Assembly (NCBI RefSeq): GCF_000189635.1 | Contig: NW_002476186.1 | Location: 1-64,000 of the forward strand | Direction: 5' to 3' | DNA length: 64,000 bases | Source of the DNA: Tetrahymena thermophila SB210 | Lineage: Eukaryota > Ciliophora > Oligohymenophorea > Hymenostomatida > Tetrahymenidae | Part shown: in pieces, positions 38,601-50,027 of the stretch | How the letters are laid out: every line of letters begins with the position of its first letter | Position numbering within the stretch: position 1 is the stretch's first letter | Position numbers and translations under genes: made by a program | Notes under the pieces: generated by a model | Databases searched by the model: none | Told to the model about the DNA's origin: nothing | What the model saw: only the letters and a program-made list of their open reading frames with translations

Positions 38601-41600
38601 AAGAGTTTTCTCAGAGTAAATTTCTGTTGAAGAATGTGGAAATCAAATTAATTAAAACTTTGAAGTGAGAATAGGCCAGCACTTCATACTACTCAAAATA
38701 TAACCTGATCAAGTAAACCGTTATAAAACCATCATGACATTTGAACCACCTTATCGTTTTAAAAATTGTCTCCCTAAGCCTCTGCGTCTTCAAATAATTA
38801 ACTAAAATAAATATACAACCATTGATAGAAAGATTTATCCAAATTAATTCTTTGAAGAATTCGACTATCCACTCTAAAAGAAAATATACATAAAAGTTCA
38901 GTTAGAGGGTTTCTTTTGGAGTGATGAAGAGCTCATTTACGAAGGAGAGCTACTAACCAAAATTAAAATCTCAGATTTATGTAATTTTTGGAAAAATATT
39001 TTTTTTTAAATAGCATATCTAATGATTATTTAATTTGTTAAATAGATAACTCATCATATATTTCAGTGCATTAAAGTATTTCGACAGAAGCTTATTCTTG
39101 TAGAAATTATTACTTTTATTGCAAGGCATTACTTATTAATGAAACTTAACATAGCTTAGAATTCTACACAAAAAATGAAAATAAATGGAGCTCAAATCCT
39201 ATGCTAGTTGGAGGTCAATTCCCAGTTTTCTATGGTGAAAGATTAGATGATAATCTAGTTATTTTAGGTGAAGAAACTGGAAACCTAATGGTTATATATG
39301 ATAAAAAATGTCCTTAAAAATAAAATAAAGAAGTTTCCATAAGTGGAGTTGGTTCTACTGAGCTACAAGTTAAAACAAAAATGACTTTAATAAATTAATA
39401 ACTCCATCCTGTATTTATTCCTATTGGTGTTTAGGTAATTTTTTTAATAATTAAAATGCTAAAATGATATTAATTTTTAATTTATCAATAGGTTTCTTTA
39501 AAAGAAATAGAACCTAAAATTGGATTATTTACTAAAATTATTACACTTTCTCCTAGAATTATTTTAGTAAATGATACATCTTTTACAATTTATGCTAAAT
39601 AATTCTAAACAAATTCTAATGAAAGTGGTTAGATTTTAATTATCAACCAAAGGAAGCCTTTGTTTTGGCTAGAAAGTCACAAATAGCTATTACAAATTGG
39701 AATTCATGAAGATGATATAGATATTGAGAAGAGTTATTTTGAATAGGAAGAAATTAGTTTACCTTCTAAAAAGTAATTAAAATTAAAAATTTTTTTTAAA
39801 GAAAATTAAATCTTTTTAAAAAAAAATAATAGAGTCATTAAGGATAGATAGAAAAGTATTGATGATTTCTAAGATCATGAGGTTTGTTGGAGTGGTGGTA
39901 TAGAAATTACAAGTGTTGGAGTTGTTTCAATGTGTATACGTGATAAATAAAACCACATTGTAAAATTTGTACGTACTGACATTAGAATGGATAATTCAAA
40001 TATTTATGTTGTGATTTAAGAAGTTGAAGAATCTTAAGTACCTTATTTAATAGCAAATAGATGTGAAGATATTAACATTGATATTCCCATGATACCAGCT
40101 CTAATAGAATTAGATGAAAAGGCATTCTTCGCTTGGGATGAACCTCATATCAACAAAAATGAAAAAGAGTTAGATATAATTTTAAGAGTAAATAATTTAA
40201 AGTAATATTAAGATCAGCCTGTAACAATAAAACCAGATCAAATAAATATGTCTAAAAAGATAGTTATATAAGGAAGAAGTTATGGTGATCGAAAATATGA
40301 TGATATGTACATAAAGTATACTATCATGGTTGATGGATATACTAAAGTAATCATATTTGAAAACAGTTCTAAAAACGAACTTGTTAGCCAAGAAGAAAAG
40401 GCTGAGTTTTATAAAAAAACCGTAAAAGAAATTAAAGATAATTATGCTAACACTATAAATTAATCTATTGCAGTTATTCAAGAATCTAAGAAAAAGGATA
40501 GATTACCGAATAATATATCTTCTTTCACCGATGCAGTTGATGACGATAATCAAAATCTAGCTGCTGATATACCATCACCTTAAATTGAAAGATACATTTC
40601 AGTCTACTTTAAAAAAATAGGCTTGAGCATTATAAATAACCACTCACTTAATGCAAAGCCATAGGAATTAATGTATATTTATATGTAAAACACAGAATTA
40701 ATTCTTTTGCAGAAAAAAGAAAATATAATTTTCCAATTTAAGCTGAAATTCCTTAACATAGACAATAATTCTTAAATGCTTGTAGATTTTCCAGTAGTTT
40801 TAACTCCTTCCCATTACTAAAGTCATAACAGTGAAGAAAACTCTAAAGCTTTCCTAAACTTATTAATAGAGAAAAATACTTGTGCTTACAATATGAATCT
40901 ATTTAACTCTATAATATTTGATATTGAGGTAATTAATTAATTAATATAATAAATAATGATTTATTTTGAGTGAATTAAATTATCAATTTTATTTGAATTC
41001 AATCTAAATATTTTTCTATAATTAAATTTTTTTTCTTTCTTTCTAATGAATAGCCTGTTACTTTAAAGATTGAAGAAGAATTTGTAAATTTAATTCTTTA
41101 ATTTGTTGATTAAATTGTTGAAGGAATTCAAACTCCTGAAGAAAATGAAGCTGATTTTAGGATTAGCAAGATTGTTAGAAGAAGCTATGCAACATCTGTA
41201 GTTACTAGAAAGTCTTTGATATCAAACATTCAAAATATGGAAGTAGTAAGAAAGCCTATGTTTTGGGAAGTTTAAACACTACCAGACCAATCTCTACCTA
41301 CATATATTGATTAAATTATTCTTTCCCCAATAAATATCAATTTGTCTTTTAAATCAAAAACAAGAGCTAATAATAACTTTGCTCTACTTACAGTTTTAGC
41401 TACTGCATTAGGAGTTGCATTGTCAAATATTGATGATGCTCCTCTTACACTAAAAGGAATAAAACTTTAAAACTGTTTTGACACAGCTGATGGAATAACA
41501 GACAAATTAATACAGAAATATAAAGAACAAGCCCTTAGAGAAGTATTTCATGTACTAGGGTCTTTAAATATTATAGGAAATCCAATAGGTTTTTTTAACA

Positions 41601-42779
41601 ATATTGCAACAGGAGTATAAGATTTTATAGAAAAACCCATAGAAGGATTAGTACATGGTCCTCTTGAAGGAGGAATGGGATTAGCTTTAGGAACAGCAAG
41701 CTTAATTAAAAATGTAATGGCAGGAACATTTAATTCTGTTAATAAATTTGCTGGATCATTTTCAACTGGTATTGCTCACTTGTGCATGGTAATTAATTAA
41801 TTTGTTAATTTATTTATTTGAATTTAATTTTGATGCATGCTTGAAAAAAGATATTTTATTGCTAAAGATTCAAGCGTATTAATTAAATATAAATCATTTC
41901 TACTGGTAAACTATACAACTTACTATTTATTTTTCTTTTGTTCAAAGGATGAAGAATTTATGAGTTAAAGAGAGAAGATGAGAATAAAAAAACCTAAGCA
42001 CATTCTTGATGGTATAGAATATGGTGTTACTTCTATCGTTAATGGAGTTGGTAGAGGTGTCATTGAGTAAGCTTTAAATTAGAAATGAATAAAAATGTTA
42101 ATTGAATTATTTATTAAATTAATAGTGTTTTTGCTAAGCCAATTTAAGGAGCTAGAAATGGAGGAGTTAAAGGATTTTTAAAAGGAACTTGGTAAGGTGT
42201 TTCTGGACTTATAATTAAACCATTATCTGGTATACTTGATGCAGCTTCAAAAACTGCAGAAGGAATTACAAATACTGCAACTTATTTCGATGATAAACCA
42301 AATCAAAGGAGGATAAGGTAAATCAGACCTTTCTATGGTGTAGAATAATATTTCAAAGAGTATAATGAAATAGATGCAGAAATGTTTATGGAAATAACAA
42401 GGTTTAAGGGGGGAAGATTTAAAGAGGCTACTTTCTTAAATGCTTTTATTTTACTTGATGACGAATTTAATCAAAAAAGCTTGATATTATTAAAGGAAGC
42501 CCTTATTTTTATGGAAATAAGAACTCGTAAAAGAGTTTGGATTATTCCTTCTAATTAATTAAAATCATTCTAATAAGTATTTGATGGCATAAATATATTT
42601 GTGAACGAAGATAATAAATATCTCACCGTAAATATTAAATTTAAGCATATAATTTTAATTAATATTTTACTTTTATATAATAGGAAAGGAAGGCCTTTGT
42701 TTAAATTAAAAACCAAAACTACAATAAATATATTCATGAAAAACTTTTAGCTTACTTAAATTTAATTCAAGATTTATGA
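29656..42779 (+). CDS. VPS13: VPS13-family bridge-like lipid transfer protein with internal PH domain
   Basis: The start matches the chorein N-terminus: MVFENILVRLLNQKIGHYIE, then GNIVIENVKLKDSVPELLEL and IKKLVLKIPITNLSGSPVEI. About eleven introns (for example 30497-30616, 31268-31326, 32445-32520, 38981-39045, 42067-42125) leave roughly 4,000 residues. Early in the rod (about 32420-32775) is an inserted PH domain, WEKYYAVLTRDHIYFFEVQN to ENTEKWIKEIQKIYD. The centre alternates beta-groove sequence with Gln/Asn and Lys/His-rich linkers (about 35280-35420, 36400-36980, 37380-37680). The adaptor-binding and SHR regions fall near 38700-40850 (PPYRFKNCLPKPLRLQIIN). The C-terminal part has the ATG2-like amphipathic segment (GVALSNIDDAPLTLKGI, GNPIGFFNNIATGVQ) and the VPS13_C tail (GLIIKPLSGILDA, RPFYGVEQYF). 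Family members form a hydrophobic tunnel moving phospholipids between organelle membranes. A Tetrahymena VPS13 has been linked to phagosomes; whether this is that paralogue is unknown. Confidence 0.95.
32420..32775 (+). other. PH domain embedded in the VPS13 N-terminal rod
   Basis: Starting in one exon (KRGKHIKK) and continuing after the intron 32445-32520, the reading frame gives WEKYYAVLTRDHIYFFEVQN, FHIAIKNATISNV, AFVIKTRYEDIYLGCEKAEN and TEKWIKEIQKIYDE. This follows the pleckstrin-homology pattern: a W-x-x-R/Y-Y-x-V-L first hairpin, a closing FVI strand, and a C-terminal helix with the invariant Trp. It would probably bind a phosphoinositide or a protein partner. Confidence 0.82.
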
Positions 42780-45516
42780 TATTCGCATTCTTTTCTTTAA
42801 AAAAATGCTGGTTTTTGGCAATTAAATCCAGACTATTTTAATGAATAAAAAAATATAACTAATGCTATTAAGTTCAAATAAAAGTTATGGTTAATTTATA
42901 CTTTGATAATCTTATAAATCAATATAGAGCATTATTTAATTTAGAAATATAAGACAAAATTATATTTTAATTAGCCTAATTTTTATCTATTTTTATAATT
43001 ATCACAATAAAGAAATTCAGTAATTGGTAAATAATAGATTTGAAAAAAAAGTGTATCCTTTTTATAAATTTTAATTAAATTACAATTTTTTTGTCCCAAA
43101 TTATGTGCGTATAAATTTGTATTTCATATTTTTTATTTATGCCTTTAATTCTTGAAATTAAAATTATCATCTAAATATTTAAAAATAAATATTTGGAATC
43201 ATTTATTTTATTTTAAATATATTTAAGTTGCTCTTTTTTAGATCATTAAAAGAAAAAAATTACTGATTAATAAAAATCAGTCGTTACTATTAAAATCTCT
43301 TAATTATGCTTTTTCAAATAAGAATAGAAGAAAAAATCAAATCATCATCAAAGGAGAATTATATAAAAGAATTAGATTAAGAATAACATAATTCATCAAT
43401 TATTATTATCATAATTAAAATTTTAGTGGCAAGTAACATTAATTTGGTGATCTGAGCAATTTAAATTTATTATTCATTTATCTTTGAAGGAAAATAAGCA
43501 TATTTTAAGAATTCAAATACATAAAATATAAAAAATAAATAGGATCGAAACCACATAACATTTGTAATGTATTTTTTTCTTTAATTAACTATATTTTAAT
43601 AAAATAAGAAATCTTATTTTTGATAGAAATTTTAATATTTTTTGTATCTCAAATTTGTGATGTATAGCCTTAAACGCATTTTTCTAACGCTGGACTAAAA
43701 TATAAATATAAAATTTTTTAATACAAAAATAAATTTAATTTAAGACTACACAAAGAAATACTTTATATTTAATATTTAAGAATTGTTTTGTTCTGATTTA
43801 TCATTAGACCTTAGTTTTTTTAAAAACTTTTATTTAATTCATTTTATAACTGTTTTCATTTTAAATGAATGAATATTTTTTCTGCAGTAATAACATTAAT
43901 TCTTTTTGGTAAAATCAAAAATAAATCAGCAAATAACCTAAGATAACAAAGAAGTAGGAAAAATCTTGACACAAAACTTATAAAAAGTGGATAAATAAAA
44001 TTATGCAAAATAAAAAAAAATTAAAGAGAAAATGTAAAGCCAAATGAACATTTTATTTATTTATATTTCATTTCTGTTCTGCTTAGAGTTTAAAAATTAT
44101 TGATGATCTTTATTTTTATTATCATAAATTCTTAAAAAAAGAGCCACAGAATTCTCCACTTTTTAACGAAGGAATAAATTAAATTTGTATTATCAAGAAA
44201 AAAAAATATAAATCCATCAAATTAAAAGTAAATTATTGTTAAAGTAATTAGATGTATCTGCTCTTATATTAATTTAAGAAACATATGGTATTTGAAATAA
44301 AAATCTTAACTTAAATTATTAATATTTATTGTAAATAAATAACAAAAAAAAGACTGTAATCTTATTTTTTGACTTACAAATCCTGAAAATTAATTTGAAA
44401 AACTAATTTTTGATTAAGTTCAACTTTAGTTTAAAATCTAAAAATTTTTATTGTATTTTTTTCCTATTCTTTTCATAATGATATTAGTTTACATAATTTA
44501 TTATGTAATATTATGTTTTTTACTTAAAAAATTGAAAATATTACTAAATGTAAAAGAAGAGGCACTGAAAAAGTGAAAGTAGATACTGATAGAATTCCGA
44601 AGTTAAAAATATGAAATTTTGTTTTTAGACAATGATTTTGAAGTAATATATGTAAATCTTTGAATTTTAAGTTACTTTAAGTTAATTATAGAACATAACC
44701 AAATTTATGCATAAAAATAAACAAATAACTTAATAAGATAATTATACAATTAAAGATCATTTAGCTTAAATTATTTATAAATGAAAAAAAGCAAGATACA
44801 GTACTTGTAATAAATTAATTTGTATGTAAAAGTAATCAATTCAGTTTTTCATGATTTTTTAGTAGTAAAGCAATTTCCTACACTAATAACACTATCAACA
44901 ATTAAATAGAAATGAATGCAATATTAATAAAAAAGAAGGGAAGGAGTGGTAGAGCAAAAAGCTAATTACTTAGAAATATAGTATTATTTCAGAAAAATTA
45001 CTCTCGCCTAATTTGATAAATAATTGCATTCACAAAAATACAAAAAAATTAAAATCAAAAAATAATATAAACTCAATCAAAAAAGTAATAAATTTAATAA
45101 ATACTCTTAATATTGATTTTAAGCAAATAGCAATCATTATTAATAAACAAACAAACAATCATTACAAACATAAGTAATTTATATATCAAAGATACACTAA
45201 GTATCTTGTACTCATCTTACTAGATTTTCTCCTCCTTATAATTGCGTACATTTGAAATAAGACTACTTTTGCCATTTTTATAGAAATTAGATAAAGATGA
45301 GTTCTTTCAAGAGTTCTTCTACAGTACAATGTATTTATACTCTAAATCTTATTTATTAATTTGACTTTTCAATTGTGCCCCTTAAATTTAATACACTGAA
45401 AGATGAGCTAAGGCTCATCAAGGCAGATTATTATTTTTACATTTCATCACAATTGCTGATTATTTTGTATCCTTGATATTTTTTTCATTTAAATTTATTA
45501 TATATTAATAAAAAAA
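42780..45516. other. longest intergenic region of the window
   Basis: About 2.7 kb lie between the VPS13 stop and the phosphatase start, with very low GC throughout and A/T homopolymers. The only structured element I found is the short perfect hairpin at 45402-45419. No open frame with coding character, tRNA or snRNA signature is seen. Confidence 0.5.
45402..45419 (+). promoter_or_regulatory. perfect 7-bp hairpin upstream of the phosphatase gene
   Basis: GATGAGC, a TAAG loop and GCTCATC form an uninterrupted stem with four G-C pairs in an otherwise AT-rich spacer, 98 bases before the downstream ATG. It could be a 5' UTR stem-loop, a palindromic protein site, or part of an unrecognised small RNA. 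It does not match the histone stem-loop or C/D-box patterns. Confidence 0.3.
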
Positions 45517-48500
45517 ATGTATTTTAATGATAAAATTATTAACAATTTAGAAATCTAATAAATTATATAGTCGCCTTTAAAAGATAACTTTCACTATCAA
45601 AACTAGCGCTAGAACCAAAAACATTACAACACTTATACCGAAAAATAGAATCATATTGAATAAAACAACGCTCTTAGGATGAGTGTCTAGCCTTACTTTT
45701 AACAAACTAGAAGTTATATTGGGAATTCATAAAGTAATAGAATTAACTCTGCAGATATTAGATCTTCTAGTTAAAAAAGATAGAGTAATTTAATAAGCAA
45801 TACATTGGGTTTAATAGATAAAAAACAAACAATAATTCTTTCCTCAAACAGTAGTAATAGGCTGACATAGTAACCAACTTAATCTACTCTTTATTAATAA
45901 TCAACAAATGCTTCTAGTTCTGCATAGCATCAAAGCAATAGTACTCAATCATAATAGCTACCATTTTCTTATCCTTAAATGAGTTAAATCCTTTCAGGTT
46001 CATAAATTACTTAATCTTCTTTATCGAGAAATAGCTAATAAAAACATACCAATGGGTAATTTATATAAAAATCTCAATTCTTACTAAATTCAAAGAGAAA
46101 AGAATCTGATGAAATATCTGAAAATGAACATAAAAACTGTCATGATTATTAATAATTCTTTAAAAATTAACTTAAAGACGCTTAAATTTCTAAAGATGAA
46201 TCCATTTAATTAGATTTATCTAAGGTATCTCCTTATTTAGACGGGGTTGCAAGTAGTAAGCGCCTAAATACTGTAAATAATTATGAACAAAATAAATTTT
46301 ATTATTTAAAACCTGCTCCTTTGCTTAAGTAGCCTAAAAATACAGATCTTCCTCCTGTAAATTTAGGTGATCAATAAGTAAGCTTAGAACAAGAATCAGC
46401 AATAACAATAACGACTCTATAATAAAGTTTTATGGTAGACTCATCAAAAATCAGAGAAAGGTCTTTAGGATCTGTAAATTTTGATATTAAAAGGACAAGA
46501 CTTACAAAGGTAAATATTTTAAGATTCATATGTATATAATATTCGATTCGGCAAAAAAAAAAAATATGTTTTATTCTTTTTATTCAGCTTTTATTACTTT
46601 GATTGATGTATTTAAGATGCAATTAATTATTTCTACTAAAACCATAACTTTTTATACATCAATAAAATGTTAAAAATAGATAAAAATTTCATCACATTAA
46701 AAATAAAAAATTTGCTTTTAATCTTTAGAAATATTAATTTTATTTTTTTTAAACACATGAATTTTGAACTTTAAATTACATCTTCAATTATTTAAATAAA
46801 TTTAAAATAGAGACTTCTCGATCTTTAAGAACCTAGAAATATATTAGAAGAAGAAGACGAAGACATTATAACCACATGCTAAACTGATAGAAAAGTCGAA
46901 GGAAATGAAAGATCACGCAGCTAGATATTTGAGGTTTAAAAGAATTAAGAATTAAATTAGAAAAAAAAAAAATATTCTTGTGAGATAAAATAAATATATC
47001 CTTTTGAGCTAGACATTGATTTTGAATCTGAAGTTAAGGATGAAAACATAGAAGAATTTTCTCCTCATTAAAAGCCTCCTTCTATGGCTTCTCTAAATAA
47101 TTAATAATTAAATAGAGATTGGAATAACTAAAAATCTTAGAAAGACAGAAGAGTTTCTAATGCTACTATAAGTGTTGACTATCGCAGTGCTCAACTCTCC
47201 ACAAATGATACTGTTTAATCTTTTCACTACAGTAATTATTTTATTTGTTATAATTTTTTTGTGATCAAAAATGTTTTGAAGATTATTAAACATTAAAAAA
47301 TTTACCATCAATTTATGATTAATTACCTCAGTTTAAATTATGCGGATGGTTTTTTATTATTATATTTTACCAAATTAATTAGCAAACAAAAATGCATAAA
47401 AGATAATTAAATGTTAATTAAAGTAATCATATTTTGTAAATATCTAGATCTGAAGCCAGCCTCTATCAGTTTACACTAGCCTAATGAAATAGTAAAAAAA
47501 TTATAAATTTAAATGGAGAATCAACATTAGAATGAAGAATTAAATGTAAGAAAACGTCGTTCTTCTTCTACGAAATAGTCAGATGATGTCCCAGATGAAC
47601 CAGAGAAAACTCAAATATTGAGAACTTTTTATTTAGCTGGAAACAGAATCCCTGTTGTAAAGTTGTCTTAAATTAATAAATAAAACCAATAAAGCTGTGA
47701 AAAATACTTTATACCTTCTCTCATGAAAAGCTTAAAAGGAGAAAAAGATAAATTATCTAATCTATACAAATAATATTTCTAGAAAATGTATTACAATCTT
47801 CAAGTGAACCCTAAACTTGAGAATAAGTTTCATCAGATATCACCAGTTTTCCTTCCACCACTCACATCAAATAAAAAAACCATATTTTTTGATTTGGATG
47901 AAACTCTTATTCATTGTATAGATATATTTACAGACCCTCAATAATACTAAGAGTTCACATAATCAAACATGACAAATAAAAACCCATCTCCCTTTAGCAG
48001 AAATGTAGAAAGTTGTAACGAAACTCTTTGCACTATTTAGTGTACACCATAAGAATAAATTTAAGTAAGTTTTAGAAATCTATTTATATTTTTAATATGA
48101 ATTAATAATTATTTTATTATTAAAATTAAAAGTGCTTATTTTCTATACGTCCTCATGCTTAATAAATTTTATAAGAGCTTTCTAAAGATTTTGAGCTAAT
48201 TTTGCTTACTGCTGCTAGAAAGATATACGCTGATGCTGTGTTATAAAAGCTTGATCCAGAAAATAAAATATTTTCTCATAAATTCTACAGAGAGTGTTGT
48301 ATTGAATTTTAAATACCTAACCCGCTATAAAATTAGGGATCAAAAAAGTCCTATCTAAAAGATTTAAGAATCTTTTAAAATAGAAAACTAGAAAATGTTA
48401 TTTTAGTAGATAACAGTCCTCTTTCTTATCTTAACCAAGTATCAAATGGTATACCAATATTAGATTACTGTAATAATAACAAAAATGATGAGGAGTTGTT

Positions 48501-48663
48501 ACACCTATGCACTTACCTAAAAACTTTGATTAATGTTACTGATGTTAGAGAAAGTATAAAATAAAAATTTTTTCTAAAGTAATACAAAGCATTTTAAAAC
48601 ATTGAAAGCCTACAATAATACATATTGCAAGAGTACTCTAATAGCTCGACAAATCAATATTGA
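45517..48663 (+). CDS. FCP/SCP-type HAD phosphatase with long disordered N-terminus
   Basis: The frame opens MYFNDKIINNLEIQQIIQSP and continues through about 310 residues rich in Ser, Gln and Asn. After introns at about 46511-46811, 47229-47450 and 48064-48135 comes the catalytic domain. Motif I is IFFDLDETLIH (DxDxT nucleophile, near 47890). It is followed by SIRPHAQQILQELSKDFELI, LLTAARKIYADAVLQKLDP, FYRECC, the motif III lysine in QGSKKSYLKDL, and VILVDNSPLSYL as motif IV. All four HAD motifs are intact. The fold matches small CTD phosphatases and Dullard/Nem1 proteins, which remove phosphate from Ser/Thr, for example on the RNA polymerase II tail or lipin. No transmembrane segment is visible, which weighs against Nem1. 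An insertion with Asn/Ser-rich sequence separates motif I from the RPHA segment. It ends NSSTNQY then TGA. Confidence 0.88.
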
Positions 48664-49265
48664 ATTGTACAAACAATTAAAAATTCAAAGAACATTTAAG
48701 GATAAAATTACCTTTTGTAAATTAACAAAATCATAATTAATTTCAACACAATCAATCAATCAAACCTTATAACTAACGAATTAATTACTAAATCCAAAAA
48801 AAATACAAAGTAAGAATAAAAATTTAACATAATTTATTTACTATACACTTACTAACTAATAATGCTCTTATTTCTTCAGTCTTATTTTCTATTTATTTTT
48901 ATAATTCTCCTTCTTCTTAAATTTGAAATTATGGAAATTATTTATTTATAAATTTATATACTTATATATATGTTATATTCTCTTTGTACTTATTTTTAAT
49001 TTTGCTCCAAACAATCAACAAATAAAATTAGTTTGTTTTTTTTATTATTGTTTTTTATTGTATTATCTCTTTTAATTATTTTTCTCAAATAAAATAAATT
49101 ATTAAAATAAAAAAGTTTTAAACAAAGTTTTGAACTAATTTTTTTGTATTTTCTTTTTAGAAATTTTAATTTAGATCTTCTTAATACTATAAAAAATACA
49201 AGTTGTAGATAAGTGTAAATTCCATATACAAATTAAATTAATTGTAAATTGTATTAATGTATCTT
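48664..49265. other. convergent spacer
   Basis: About 600 bases lie between the stop codons of the phosphatase gene (+) and the AlaX gene (-). It is AT-rich with T runs near 48880-49070. No gene is seen. Confidence 0.6.
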
Positions 49266-50027
49266 TCACTAAACTGTATAAGATACTTTTAGTTTTTTTC
49301 CTTTCTTTTGGATTTTATTAACAACAACTTTCTTAAAATCAGACACATTCTTTACATGAGTTCCACCACATGGACATCCAGGGTCTAATTTATTAAGTTT
49401 TACCCATCTAATATTTATTCCTTCAGGAAGATAAGTAGGAAAATTACTGATTTCTTTTTTGGCTTCATCATATTCGTATATTTTACATATAGATGGATTT
49501 TCAGGAGAACCCTCTGTCAAAATTTTTTCTAATTCTTAATTGATTTAGTCCTTTAATTTTTCTTAGCTACCTTCTTCCCATTTGTTTACAGTGTATTCAA
49601 CATAAGGACCATCAATAAAATGATAACCTTTACCAGCTTCCCATTCATAACCTAATCTGTTTACAGCAACATCTATCAAGTGACCTCCAGAGTGAAGCAA
49701 GACGTTTTATCTTCTGAAATTTTCATCAATTTGCATTCTCACTTCCTAATTCTCTTTGATACAGTCTTTTTTTTCTACTTAATGGAAAATAAGCTCTTGC
49801 TCTCTAATGTAAATCAATTTTTTTACAGGGATTTATTCACCATTTACTTCAATAAATCCATTATCTGAAGGTTGACCGCCTCCTTAAGGATGGAAAATAG
49901 TTTTTTCAAATAAGATATTAAGTAAATTAGGATCAGATTCGTCTTGCTTTACCTAGGTGATCTTTGTATTCAAAGAAAATAAGTAGCTGTCGAGCAAATA
50001 AGTTTTTTCTTATTTAAGTACTTCCAT
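49266..50027 (-). CDS. stand-alone alanyl-tRNA editing protein (AlaX-type)
   Basis: This is an intronless 253-residue protein. It begins MEVLKQEKTYLLDSYLFS and carries the AlaRS second-additional/editing fold. KTIFHPQGGGQPSDNGFI is the typical P-Q-G-G-G-Q-P motif near residues 52-69. LLHSGGHLID near residue 110 gives the first metal-binding H-x-x-x-H, and CPCGGTHVKNV near residue 220 gives the second C-x-x-x-H. All four putative zinc ligands are therefore present. AlaX proteins hydrolyse Ser-tRNA(Ala) or Gly-tRNA(Ala) in trans and protect translation from mischarging. The aminoacylation domain of AlaRS is absent. The C-terminus is basic (IQKKGKKLKVSYTVQ). Family identity is strong; substrate preference is unknown. 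Confidence 0.93.

Noticed and set aside
40197-40481. Minus-strand open frame resembling a membrane protein
   Set aside because: It is antisense to a well-supported stretch of VPS13; its hydrophobicity comes from the complement of Lys/Asp/Asn codons.
45402-45480. Possible box C/D snoRNA on the minus strand (GTGATGA near 45443-45450)
   Set aside because: A box C match is present, but no CTGA box D occurs at the right distance and there is no terminal stem, so it was not called.
45517-47512. Separate gene upstream of the phosphatase, with the phosphatase starting at the ATG at 47513
   Set aside because: The upstream exons join in frame through plausible GT-AG introns (phase preserved at about 47229-47450) and no TGA intervenes, so a single gene is simpler.
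49680-49868. Plus-strand open frame across the AlaX gene
   Set aside because: It is antisense to the conserved editing domain, including the H-x-x-x-H motif, so it is a shadow.
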